IMG/VR virus record: IMGVR_UViG_3300047472_000054
Coordinates: 1-45,505 of that record
From: a virus
Reading direction: 5' to 3' (one strand)
Length of the DNA stretch: 45,505 bases
The stretch's first letter is position 1, and the number at the start of each line of letters is the position of its first letter. The notes under the pieces were generated by a model that searched no databases, was not told where the DNA came from, and saw nothing but the letters and a program-made list of their open reading frames with translations. Both the position numbers and the translations under genes were made by a program. Positions 33,148 through 39,488 of the stretch are shown one piece after another.

Positions 33148-33405
33148 TTAGTCTCGTCGCGTTATCTCGAACATGATGGCTGCGAGCACGACACCAGGCG
33201 GCTCGAACTCGCCAGATAGCCAGCGGGAGCCGGTGCGCTCGTCTTTTCCTGCAATGCTCGCAATGTGAGCGGCCGTCTTGATTGGCCATAAGGCCTTGGC
33301 GACAATTCCGAATTTTCCCACGCTGACAATTTTGTCAGTGCCCTGCTGAATTCGTCGTTCGGTTTCGCGAGCTTGCGCTGCTCGGCTTGGTATGGTCCCA
33401 TGCAT
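33148..33405 (-). CDS. HTH-containing early protein
   Basis: 85 residues. The C-terminal half reads WPIKTAAHIASIAGKDERTG then SRWLSGEFEPPG, a helix-turn-helix pattern known from small rhizobial phage and prophage proteins (from memory). The N-terminus is charged and may be flexible. It is the second gene in the leftward early operon after the Cro-like gene and may be a CII-like or accessory regulator. Confidence 0.65.
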   Translation of the reverse strand: MHGTIPSRAAQARETERRIQQGTDKIVSVGKFGIVAKALWPIKTAAHIASIAGKDERTGSRWLSGEFEPPGVVLAAIMFEITRRD

Positions 33406-33475
33406 GGATACGCCCCCACTTCACTCAACGGTTTCACTTGAACTTGCTGCATTGCTGCGGAACGCTTCTCTATGG

Positions 33476-33673
33476 TCACGCGGCGTCCGCGTCGCGTTGA
33501 CGGATAAACTCGTGGACACGATCAACGATGCCGAGACCGGGAAGCCGGCCAGCTCGGAGATCGCTGATAAAATTGGGGTCGTTGAGGGCTGCCTTGCCAA
33601 AAGCTGTCGGCGACATGCCACTACGGCTAAGGAAGGCCTCGACCTCGGACAGGAATTGCTGGGAATGCGTCAT
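33476..33673 (-). CDS. Cro-like repressor
   Basis: 65 residues: FLSRSGMSPTAFGKAALNDP then NFISDLRAGRLPGLGIVDRV, a compact HTH of the Cro/phage repressor class. It is divergent from the CI-like gene with the three-operator gap between them, the standard position for Cro in a lambdoid switch. The ATG is at 33673 with the promoter at 33682-33710. Confidence 0.8.
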   Translation of the reverse strand: MTHSQQFLSEVEAFLSRSGMSPTAFGKAALNDPNFISDLRAGRLPGLGIVDRVHEFIRQRDADAA

Positions 33674-33681
33674 GGTTTGTG

Positions 33682-33710
33682 AAGTTAATAGGACTATTCC
33701 TATTCGTCAA
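33682..33710 (-). promoter_or_regulatory. Leftward early promoter (cro side) with embedded operator
   Basis: On the minus strand TTGACG (33705-33710) and TAACTT (33682-33687) are 17 bases apart. The spacer is almost entirely the palindrome at 33688-33703. It should drive cro and the leftward genes and be shut by CI. Confidence 0.7.
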
Positions 33711-33751
33711 GAGGCAAACGCCTATTTGCCAGAAAATAGGGAATTTCCTAC
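33688..33751. promoter_or_regulatory. Three CI/Cro operator copies in the cI-cro gap
   Basis: Site 1 at 33688-33703 is ATAGGACTATTCCTAT. Site 2 at 33710-33725 is AGAGGCAAACGCCTAT. Site 3 at 33736-33751 is ATAGGGAATTTCCTAC. All share the half-sites RGG...CCTA with dyad symmetry; starts are 22 and 26 bases apart. The layout resembles the lambda right operator triplet. Two more copies lie before the right early operon. Confidence 0.75.
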
Positions 33752-33754
33752 AAG
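33726..33754 (+). promoter_or_regulatory. Promoter of the CI-like gene (PRM-like)
   Basis: TTGCCA (33726-33731) and TACAAG (33749-33754) are 17 bases apart, with operator site 3 in the spacer. Transcription would begin about at the ATG at 33762, suggesting a leaderless repressor mRNA as in lambda PRM. GAGGG lies only a base or two before the ATG. Confidence 0.55.
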
Positions 33755-33761
33755 TGAGGGT

Positions 33762-34499
33762 ATGGATCCCGTCCGAAAGCTGATTCTGGAGAAGGTCGAG
33801 GAGACCGGAACCAACCTGAAAGCCCTATCCAAGGCGATCGGGAAGAATGACGCTTATATGCAGCAGTTTATCCGCCGCGGGGTGCCGCAGGTTCTTGACG
33901 AGGATATACGCCCTACGCTCGCTGAGAAGCTGGGCGTTGATCCAAATCAATTGAGGATTGGTTCCGCTCTTGGGAACACAGCCTCCAGTAACCATATCGA
34001 TAAACCAGTAAAAGCCACGATTGCGTCAAACCCTTTAGCGCAGGTTAATGGCAACCTGAAAGGGCAGCCACTTGGAGCGCTCACGCCTGGGGAGCAGCTC
34101 GTCGGCGAGGCCGATCTGCCAGTATTTGCCATGGCCCAGGGCGGCCGGGGTGCGTTAATCGTGACAGAGAATGCGGTTGACTGGGTGGTGCGCCCTGACC
34201 CTCTACTCAGGGTCAGGGATGGTTATGGAATGATCGTTGCGGGCGATTCTATGTCGCCCAAGATCGATGCGGGATCAACAGCGCTGGTAAACCCCCATTT
34301 ACCACCCCGCACGGGAGATCTTTGCATCTTTCGGCGACACGCTGATGACGGCCTGGTCGAGGCTTGCATTAAAGAGTTCGTTCGGGCGACGGATGACCTC
34401 TGGTATGTCAAACAGTACAACCCAAAGCGGACCTTTTCGCTGAAGCGGGCCGAATGGCAGGTGTGCCACGTGACTGTTGGAACCTATTTTAGCCGCTAA
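33762..34499 (+). CDS. CI-like phage repressor (HTH plus S24 peptidase-like domain)
   Basis: 245 residues. The N-terminal HTH spans about 17-60 (LKALSKAIGKNDAYMQQFIR then LAEKLGVDPNQLRIG). A linker (68-115) is followed by a LexA/CI-like C-terminal domain with S163 in GDSMSP and K204 in ACIKEF as the catalytic pair, plus GDLCIFRRH. Such repressors dimerise and may self-cleave during the SOS response; the usual Ala-Gly cleavage pair is not obvious (AQGG near 125). It maintains lysogeny by binding the operators on both sides. The ATG at 33762 is chosen because earlier codons lie in the operator region. Confidence 0.9.
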   Translation: MDPVRKLILEKVEETGTNLKALSKAIGKNDAYMQQFIRRGVPQVLDEDIRPTLAEKLGVDPNQLRIGSALGNTASSNHIDKPVKATIASNPLAQVNGNLKGQPLGALTPGEQLVGEADLPVFAMAQGGRGALIVTENAVDWVVRPDPLLRVRDGYGMIVAGDSMSPKIDAGSTALVNPHLPPRTGDLCIFRRHADDGLVEACIKEFVRATDDLWYVKQYNPKRTFSLKRAEWQVCHVTVGTYFSR

Positions 34500-34541
34500 A
34501 AAGTAGCGTGAGCCTTGCTGACAGATTTATTTCTGCGCCAA

Positions 34542-34585
34542 GTAGGATTTTGCCTATTGACTGGATAGGAATAGTCCTATAGATT
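34542..34585 (+). promoter_or_regulatory. Right early promoter with two operator copies
   Basis: Palindromes at 34542-34557 (GTAGGATTTTGCCTAT) and 34565-34580 (ATAGGAATAGTCCTAT). The second is the exact reverse complement of site 1 in the cI-cro gap. TTGACT at 34557-34562 and TAGATT at 34580-34585 are 17 bases apart, so the operator fills the spacer. This drives the plus-strand early operon beginning at 34612. Confidence 0.75.
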
Positions 34586-34611
34586 TCTCCCATCAGATCG
34601 GGGAGCACCAC

Positions 34612-34920
34612 ATGGCCGAGCCAGTCTACTTCGTTCAGTGCCAGTTCAAATCAGGCCGCGCATGGATCGAGCGCGACCCGGCTTCGATGGACTTCAATTC
34701 GACCGTTGACGATCTTGCTGATGGCCAGATCGAGGACATGGTGTCCGTCCTCGAAATCACGGACGGCGCCGCGCTTGACGTGACCGACAAGGTGTCACGC
34801 GCCGTCAAGACGAAGTGGGCTCACGAAGGCGAGCCCCTCACCCACGCTCAATACGAATTCGTTGAGATGCACGTCGGCACCCGCGCCGCGCGTAGTTTCC
34901 TGCGGCATGAGGTGGCGTGA
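34612..34920 (+). CDS. Early protein of unknown function
   Basis: 102 residues starting MAEPVYFVQCQFKSGRAWIE, acidic, with a C-terminal THAQYEFVEMHVGTRAARSF. It is the first gene behind the CI-controlled right promoter, with a GGGGAGCACC site before the ATG. The first gene of such an operon is often an antiterminator or regulator, but nothing in this sequence shows that. Confidence 0.65.
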   Translation: MAEPVYFVQCQFKSGRAWIERDPASMDFNSTVDDLADGQIEDMVSVLEITDGAALDVTDKVSRAVKTKWAHEGEPLTHAQYEFVEMHVGTRAARSFLRHEVA

Positions 34921-34921
34921 C

Positions 34922-35131
34922 ATGGCAACCCACATCATCAACGGCGTGAAGATCCACACCAACTTCGATTATCCGCCAATCCCCGTTCGAGACATGGACT
35001 GGTCCGCCGTCACCGACAATTACGACTGCGATTGCGATCAGGATGGGTTCTTTAGCACAAGCCCGTCCGGCCACGGGAAGACGGAGCAGGAAGCCATCGC
35101 TGACCTTCTCGCTCAGTTGGAGGATGCGTGA
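34922..35131 (+). CDS. Early protein of unknown function
   Basis: 69 residues starting MATHIINGVKIHTNFDYPPI, with an acidic centre containing two cysteines (DNYDCDCDQDG) and a helical C-terminus (TEQEAIADLLAQLEDA). It follows the previous gene by one base. Family not recognised. Confidence 0.6.
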   Translation: MATHIINGVKIHTNFDYPPIPVRDMDWSAVTDNYDCDCDQDGFFSTSPSGHGKTEQEAIADLLAQLEDA

Positions 35132-35310
35132 TGCCGACATTTCTTGCAACCATGCGCGTCGTCCACGTCGAGACTTGGGAAGTCGAGGCGGAAACCGCAA
35201 AGGAAGCCCGAGAAAAGTTCAGCAAGCTTACCGAGGACGTGATCGACGACGATAGCGGCGGCGAAGTCGTCGATTGGGAAGTCTCCTCGATACAGGAGGC
35301 GCCACAATGA
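35131..35310 (+). CDS. Early protein of unknown function
   Basis: 59 residues starting MPTFLATMRVVHVETWEVEA, with TAKEAREKFSKLTEDVIDDD and VVDWEVSSIQEA. A beta-alpha-beta shape (small single-domain protein) is likely. The start overlaps the previous stop (TGATG). Confidence 0.6.
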   Translation: MPTFLATMRVVHVETWEVEAETAKEAREKFSKLTEDVIDDDSGGEVVDWEVSSIQEAPQ

Positions 35311-35393
35311 TCCCCGAGAACCGCATCGATCTTTTCTGCGCCTGCCTCATCGCCTTCATGGGCACGTTCGCAATCGCAAAGTGGGTGATCTGA
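35307..35393 (+). CDS. 28-residue membrane peptide
   Basis: MIPENRIDLFCACLIAFMGT then FAIAKWVI: one hydrophobic span with short ends. The ATG overlaps the previous stop (ATGA at 35307-35310), and the stop is one base from the next start. An AGGAGG site lies at 35294-35299. Function unknown. Confidence 0.5.
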   Translation: MIPENRIDLFCACLIAFMGTFAIAKWVI

Positions 35394-35394
35394 C

Positions 35395-35679
35395 ATGGGA
35401 CACATGAGCGAACTCGACATGGCCCGCCAGGAAATCGAAACTCTCGAAGCCGTCCGCAAGGAAATGGCCGGCGAGCCCGCAGAGACGCAGATCGAATACC
35501 GGATGGACTGCGTGCTCCGCGAACTCGACGAGTTCATGGCGCTGGCGGCCAATCCAGAGACGGTGGGTCTGATCGAGAAGCAGCGGATCATGGTCGGCCA
35601 GATCATGTCGCGGGCGCAGCTCATCGCGTCGTTCCTGATGTCCCGTAAGCCGGGGCCGACACTGGTTTACCGCCGATGA
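35395..35679 (+). CDS. Early helical protein of unknown function
   Basis: 94 residues, mostly alpha-helical: SELDMARQEIETLEAVRKEM, then ELDEFMALAANPETVGLIEK and IMSRAQLIASFLMS. Part of the coupled early series. Family not recognised. Confidence 0.6.
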   Translation: MGHMSELDMARQEIETLEAVRKEMAGEPAETQIEYRMDCVLRELDEFMALAANPETVGLIEKQRIMVGQIMSRAQLIASFLMSRKPGPTLVYRR

Positions 35680-35903
35680 CCCCCACCCCCTGCGAGGACT
35701 GCGACAACGTGCACGGGGAAACCCGCAAGCAAGGTCCATCTCGTTGGGTATGCGTGAAGTTTCCAAGGCTGGAAGGGCTGTCACCGATTGCCCCAACGGC
35801 CTGGGTGGACAAAGAGCCGTACATGCGATGCGCCGGCATCAACGGCGGGTTCTGCCCGATGTTTGTAAGGCGCCGCGATGGACAGAAAGACAACGGCGCT
35901 TGA
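35676..35903 (+). CDS. Small zinc-ribbon-like protein
   Basis: 75 residues with CEDCDNVH near the start, a single Cys in WVCVKF and CAGINGGFCPMF near the end. Four to five spaced cysteines suggest a zinc ribbon. The ATG overlaps the previous stop (ATGA). Possibly binds DNA or protein; role unknown. Confidence 0.6.
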   Translation: MTPTPCEDCDNVHGETRKQGPSRWVCVKFPRLEGLSPIAPTAWVDKEPYMRCAGINGGFCPMFVRRRDGQKDNGA

Positions 35904-36081
35904 GTACGCCAGCGCAGCAACGATCGCGCTGCGAATGGCGAAGACGGAAAGCGATCTCGTCGAATGGTGGAATGAGGAGAAGCAAAACCGAGACCTGTTG
36001 AACATGAGTCCGGACACATCGCCCGGCCTCGAACTCTATCAAGCACTCAAGACATACCGCAACGAACTCAGAAAGTCATGA
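35878..36081 (+). CDS. Early helical protein of unknown function
   Basis: 67 residues: ALEYASAATIALRMAKTESD then LVEWWNEEKQNRDLLNMSPD, an Ala-rich helix and an acidic/aromatic one, followed by ELYQALKTYRNELRKS. It overlaps the previous gene by 26 bases. Family not recognised. Confidence 0.6.
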   Translation: MDRKTTALEYASAATIALRMAKTESDLVEWWNEEKQNRDLLNMSPDTSPGLELYQALKTYRNELRKS

Positions 36082-36082
36082 C

Positions 36083-36472
36083 ATGAAAATCTCCGAAGAG
36101 TTTCCCTCACAGTACCTCAAGGCCCCCGACCTCCAAGGGCGCGAAGTGCGTCTGACCATGGGCCGCGTTGACCGCGAGGAAATCGGCCAGGACAAGAAGC
36201 TCGTCCTTTACTTCAAGGGCAAGGAAAAGGGTCTCGTTCTCAACAAGACCAACGCCAACGCTATCGGCGATGCTTACGGCGATGACACGGACGAATGGTT
36301 CGACCAGCCCATCATCTTGTTTTCGATCAAGACCGAGTACCAGGGCAAGGTGGTGGATGGCATCCGCTGCCGCGTTCCGACCGCTCGCGACAACAAGCCG
36401 GCGGCAAAGCCCGACCCGATCTCGTCTGGGCCGATCGCCAATGAAATGCCCGCAGACGATATCCCGTTCTGA
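36083..36472 (+). CDS. Early protein with SSB-type acidic C-terminal tip
   Basis: 129 residues. The core (about 1-98) is beta-rich: EVRLTMGRVDREEIGQDKKL, VLYFKGKEKGLVLNKTNANA, a YGDDTDEWFDQPIILFS segment and KVVDGIRCRVP. This pattern belongs to a recurrent phage family without an assigned role, as I recall. The C-terminus ends ADDIPF after a flexible Pro/Ala linker, the same last residues as the SSB tail that binds many repair and replication proteins. It could be a phage ssDNA-binding protein or a decoy for host SSB partners. Confidence 0.7.
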   Translation: MKISEEFPSQYLKAPDLQGREVRLTMGRVDREEIGQDKKLVLYFKGKEKGLVLNKTNANAIGDAYGDDTDEWFDQPIILFSIKTEYQGKVVDGIRCRVPTARDNKPAAKPDPISSGPIANEMPADDIPF

Positions 36473-36474
36473 TC

Positions 36475-36942
36475 ATGAATACGCCAGCGGCATTCAAAGG
36501 AACTTACGCAGACTGGAAGCTCGTCAAGACGCGAGGGGTTGTCCAGATCGTATTTGAGGTGCCGCTGGCGGAGTCCGACCACGCTTATGAAATTCTAGGC
36601 GGGATGCCTAACTACGCCAATGAGAGGTGGTTCGGCATCGCTGCGCTCAAGAGCGGCAAGGTCGAGGCCATCGTTGATGTGCCCCAAGAGAAGCAAAGCA
36701 AGAATTGGCGGGATCTTCAGCCGTCAGCACAAGCCGGCATTAGATGCGCAGAGCCGCTGTTCTGGGCGTTCCTGCGGGAAGAATTGAATATGCGAGACGA
36801 AGGAAGTGCGGACAACGCCGCGTCCTTTGTCCGCGATCACTGCAAGGTCAATTCGCGGGCGCACTTCAACACCAACCCGGCAGCAAAGGCGGTTTGGACC
36901 TCGCTCGATAACCAATTCCAGGCATGGAAGGCGATCCAGTAA
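36475..36942 (+). CDS. Early protein of unknown function, possible recombination partner
   Basis: 155 residues starting MNTPAAFKGTYADWKLVKTR. It contains VVQIVFEVPLAESDHAYEIL and, later, SFVRDHCKVNSRAHFNTNPA with AVWTSLDNQFQAWKA. It resembles hypothetical proteins that recur in rhizobial phages next to an HNH/DUF968-like gene (my recollection). No catalytic motif recognised. Confidence 0.6.
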   Translation: MNTPAAFKGTYADWKLVKTRGVVQIVFEVPLAESDHAYEILGGMPNYANERWFGIAALKSGKVEAIVDVPQEKQSKNWRDLQPSAQAGIRCAEPLFWAFLREELNMRDEGSADNAASFVRDHCKVNSRAHFNTNPAAKAVWTSLDNQFQAWKAIQ

Positions 36943-37283
36943 TGAGACAGCGCCAGCCCCGCGTCCACAACGAAGCGCATCTCGACTTCATCCGAGAGTT
37001 GCCCTGCATCTCCTGCGGCAATGACATCGAGACCCAGGCCGCGCATCTTCGATCCGAAAACCGGATGTACGGCAAGACTACAAGCGGCATGCAGATGAAG
37101 CCGGACGACAAGTGGACGCTTCCGCTGTGCGGGCGCTGCCATGACGTCCAGCACAAGGGCAACGAGCAGAACTTCTGGGCCAACCTCGGAGTGAACCCGT
37201 GGGTTCTGGCGCTGAGCCTTCATGCTGCAAGTGGAGATCACGAGCTAGCGCATGAAGTCATCAACAGACAGGTGAAGCGATGA
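36942..37283 (+). CDS. HNH/DUF968-like (Ref-type) nuclease
   Basis: 113 residues: PRVHNEAHLDFIRELPCISC then GNDIETQAAHLRSENRMYGK and LPLCGRCHDVQHKGNEQNF. The C-x-x-C, A-A-H, C-x-x-C-H and H-x-x-x-N-E residues are those of the DUF968/RecA-dependent (Ref-like) HNH family, which acts in phage recombination. Length fits. The ATG (36942) shares a base with the previous stop. Confidence 0.75.
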   Translation: MRQRQPRVHNEAHLDFIRELPCISCGNDIETQAAHLRSENRMYGKTTSGMQMKPDDKWTLPLCGRCHDVQHKGNEQNFWANLGVNPWVLALSLHAASGDHELAHEVINRQVKR

Positions 37284-37486
37284 CCGACCTCCCCAACGGC
37301 CTTCTCGGCAAAGCCTACGTAGTGCCGGTCTTTGTCTTTGCCGCGATCGTCGTCACGATCATCGGCGTACTCATCGTGGCTATGCCGTTCTGGCTCGTCG
37401 CAAGCATCTTCGCCGCAATGATCCTCGTCCTGCTCATCTTCATCGTCTGGGCTGGAAGGCAGCCGACGACGGGATACGGGCAGTGA
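37280..37486 (+). CDS. Two-span membrane protein
   Basis: 68 residues with two hydrophobic spans: VVPVFVFAAIVVTIIGVLIV (about 14-33) and LVASIFAAMILVLLIFIVW (about 39-57), and a short basic tail. Four-base overlap with the previous stop. Possibly superinfection exclusion or a membrane anchor, both speculative. Confidence 0.6.
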   Translation: MTDLPNGLLGKAYVVPVFVFAAIVVTIIGVLIVAMPFWLVASIFAAMILVLLIFIVWAGRQPTTGYGQ

Positions 37487-37513
37487 CGATCACTCTCCAA
37501 CAGGGCAACTGAG

Positions 37514-37804
37514 ATGAGCAAGCTTCTCAAGGACGCGCTGCGAAGCGCTAGGGATATGGATGAATATCTTGAGGTGCATTCAGCCCAAGAAATTATTGAT
37601 CATGTGAAGGAGCTAGATTCAGCCGAATCGCTCAGGGATCAATTCGCAATGCAGGCTGTTGCGGGCGGCCTCGCTCGCACAACCTTACCTGAATATGACC
37701 TCAGGGCAATGTTTGGAGATCGTTGCGGCATTACACGCGAAGAAATCCTCGCGGCTGATGCCTATCGCATTGCCGACGCCATGCTCAAGGCGAGGAAGCC
37801 ATGA
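37514..37804 (+). CDS. Early protein of unknown function
   Basis: 96 residues: KDALRSARDMDEYLEVHSAQ, then EIIDHVKELDSAESLRDQFA, and ILAADAYRIADAMLKA. Helical, acidic. An AACTGAG-type leader precedes the ATG. Family not recognised. Confidence 0.6.
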   Translation: MSKLLKDALRSARDMDEYLEVHSAQEIIDHVKELDSAESLRDQFAMQAVAGGLARTTLPEYDLRAMFGDRCGITREEILAADAYRIADAMLKARKP

Positions 37805-37938
37805 CCACCCGCATCCAGGTCACCATCCAGCCGAACGAGTCCGCGAGGATCATCCGAGAGCCAGAGCCTCGCAAGAGCCAATTCCAGATCATCGAAGAGA
37901 TCGCGAAAAGCCGAGAAGGAAAGACCCGATGGCGATGA
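37801..37938 (+). CDS. 45-residue basic protein of unknown function
   Basis: Starts MTTRIQVTIQPNESARIIRE and ends AKSREGKTRWR. The ATG overlaps the previous stop and the stop overlaps the next start, so it is coupled both ways. Family not recognised. Confidence 0.5.
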   Translation: MTTRIQVTIQPNESARIIREPEPRKSQFQIIEEIAKSREGKTRWR

Positions 37939-38150
37939 GTTCAGACTTTCGCAGATCCGCTGAGAGTTGTGACCAGGGCGAAAGTCCATTCGGACGGCAG
38001 CGCCAAGTTGTCCGCGTCGATCTCACCGGAGATCTTCGGGACGTCGAACACTACATGGCGATCCTCCGGAAGGCCGCTGAACGCTCCGGCGACAATACCC
38101 AGCGCATGGGCAATCAGTTCAAAATCTATCCGAGGGCAAACAATGACTAA
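37929..38150 (+). CDS. 73-residue protein of unknown function
   Basis: Starts MAMSSDFRRSAESCDQGESP, with VVRVDLTGDLRDVEHYMAIL in the middle. Overlaps both neighbours. Family not recognised. Confidence 0.5.
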   Translation: MAMSSDFRRSAESCDQGESPFGRQRQVVRVDLTGDLRDVEHYMAILRKAAERSGDNTQRMGNQFKIYPRANND

Positions 38151-38373
38151 GCCTATTGAGGCTTGCCACATCTCTGTCGGCGTCCGCATCCGGATGATCC
38201 GCGAGACGCTTGGCCTGACACAGGACGATCTTGCAAAGCGGGTGGGGCTCAAGCGCGTGTCCGTCACGAATACAGAGATCGGCCGCCAGCGGCTTTTGCT
38301 GGATGGCATTGAGCGCTACGCGACCGCGCTCGGGACAACTCCAAAACATCTTTTGAAGGGAATTTGGTGGTGA
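38143..38373 (+). CDS. XRE-family HTH regulator
   Basis: 76 residues. The HTH spans about 13-60: VRIRMIRETLGLTQDDLAKR then VGLKRVSVTNTEIGRQRLLL, with L-T-Q-x-x-L-A and V-S-x-x-E typical of XRE/Cro-type domains. This is a second regulator, separate from the CI/Cro pair, inside the right early operon. Confidence 0.8.
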   Translation: MTKPIEACHISVGVRIRMIRETLGLTQDDLAKRVGLKRVSVTNTEIGRQRLLLDGIERYATALGTTPKHLLKGIWW

Positions 38374-38987
38374 CCGAGAAAAATCACATGAGCGATGTTG
38401 CCCAACCAGAAAAAGTGAGGCTGGCGACAATCGATGAATGCGCGAACCTATTGGCTCGCGAGTACCCCGACAACGCGAACACGAATGCGTTTTGTGCTGC
38501 CATTCGCTCGCTCGCCGCCCAGCCGCCGGCCACTCCGGTTGAGACGGGGCACTACTGCCAAACGTGTTGCGGTGACGGCAAATACGATCGCCGCATGTGC
38601 GGCCTACCGCCGGAGGCAGACGACACATGCGTCGATTGCAACGGAACGGGCGTCGAGCCTCCTCCCAGATCCTCTGCCGGGACCGGCGGTGACATTTTGA
38701 GCAAGATCACGGCCGCGCTGACCAGCGATAGTGACGCCCGGCGCGACGAGGCCCTTGACGCTGCTTATGTCGAGATCGAGCGCCTCCGCATCGAGCACGA
38801 CAACAGGTCAAAACTCAATCACGCCCGCGCCAAGATCATCGAAGAATGCATGGACATGCTGGCGGACGTGCCCGGTGATGGCCTAGTTGCGAAGCTTACT
38901 GACTACATCGGCAGCTACATGGCCTTGCAGATCAAGGTCAGCGATGTACCGCAGACATTGAACAAGACGGAGGCCGACCATGGCTAG
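38370..38987 (+). CDS. Zinc-finger-containing early protein
   Basis: 205 residues from a GTG at 38370 that overlaps the previous stop (GTGA); an ATG at 38388 is the alternative. CQTCCGDGKYDRRMCGLPPE then CVDCNGTGVEPPP forms a DnaJ-like CxxC...CxxCxGxG zinc-binding pattern. The C-terminal half is helical. Role unknown. Confidence 0.6.
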   Translation: MTEKNHMSDVAQPEKVRLATIDECANLLAREYPDNANTNAFCAAIRSLAAQPPATPVETGHYCQTCCGDGKYDRRMCGLPPEADDTCVDCNGTGVEPPPRSSAGTGGDILSKITAALTSDSDARRDEALDAAYVEIERLRIEHDNRSKLNHARAKIIEECMDMLADVPGDGLVAKLTDYIGSYMALQIKVSDVPQTLNKTEADHG

Positions 38988-39261
38988 ATCTCCCAGCGCG
39001 TGGCAGTCCGGTCTTGATGCCAGCCGAGAAGAGAGGCGCGCGGAGCGCGTTGCTTCCGAGCTAAGGCCGTTGGAGCCGCTTTTGCCCGGTGAAACTCGGT
39101 CTGAATATCTCGCCCGCGTAGACCGGGACGAGAACGAGGCTTGGCTTGATTGGTTCGGTCGAGCGCAGCCATTTGACGGAGTAGAGGAAGCTTTCCGTGC
39201 GGGTTTCCGTGCAGCAAGGCGGGCATCATCATCCCCACTGCCGCGCCCAGAGCATTCATGA
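38980..39261 (+). CDS. Early protein of unknown function
   Basis: 93 residues, charged: SREERRAERVASELRPLEPL and AWLDWFGRAQPFDGVEEAFR then AGFRAARRASS. The ATG is eight bases before the previous stop. It ends convergent to and overlapping the RHH gene on the minus strand. Confidence 0.55.
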   Translation: MARSPSAWQSGLDASREERRAERVASELRPLEPLLPGETRSEYLARVDRDENEAWLDWFGRAQPFDGVEEAFRAGFRAARRASSSPLPRPEHS

Positions 39262-39411
39262 TGATTTGCGCCGCTTCAGCTTGCGCTCGATCGCATCCCG
39301 TATCCAGCTCACGCGATCCTCGCCCTCTTCCCGGTCGGCGTCGATCATCTCCAGGGTATCGGTTTTCAGCGGTAGCAGAATCCGCTCATCCCAAACTTTC
39401 TTCCGGCCCAT
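39256..39411 (-). CDS. Ribbon-helix-helix (CopG/Arc-type) repressor 1
   Basis: 51 residues: MGRKKVWDERILLPLKTDTL, then EMIDADREEGEDRVSWIRDA and IERKLKRRKSS. The short beta strand (ERILLPL) followed by two helices and a basic end is a ribbon-helix-helix DNA-binding domain. It is the only gene on this strand in the area and is divergent from the gene at 39489. The perfect 10-base inverted repeat between them is its likely operator. Probably autoregulated. Confidence 0.75.
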   Translation of the reverse strand: MGRKKVWDERILLPLKTDTLEMIDADREEGEDRVSWIRDAIERKLKRRKSS

Positions 39412-39421
39412 CGCTCTTTTC

Positions 39422-39463
39422 CGTATATATGCTATTGACTATGGGAAACATATATACGATAAA
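39422..39463 (+). promoter_or_regulatory. Divergent promoter with RHH operator (perfect 10-bp inverted repeat)
   Basis: CGTATATATG at 39422-39431 and CATATATACG at 39449-39458 are exact inverted arms 17 bases apart. The plus-strand promoter has TTGACT (39435-39440) and, 17 bases on, GATAAA (39458-39463), so the repeat overlaps both elements. Likely target of the RHH protein at 39256-39411. Confidence 0.65.
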
Positions 39464-39488
39464 TGGGTCATCAGCAAGGGAGATCGAC

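Noticed and set aside
34494-34508. CGCTA-aaaag-TAGCG hairpin as cI terminator
   Set aside because: Only five pairs and no T-run after it.
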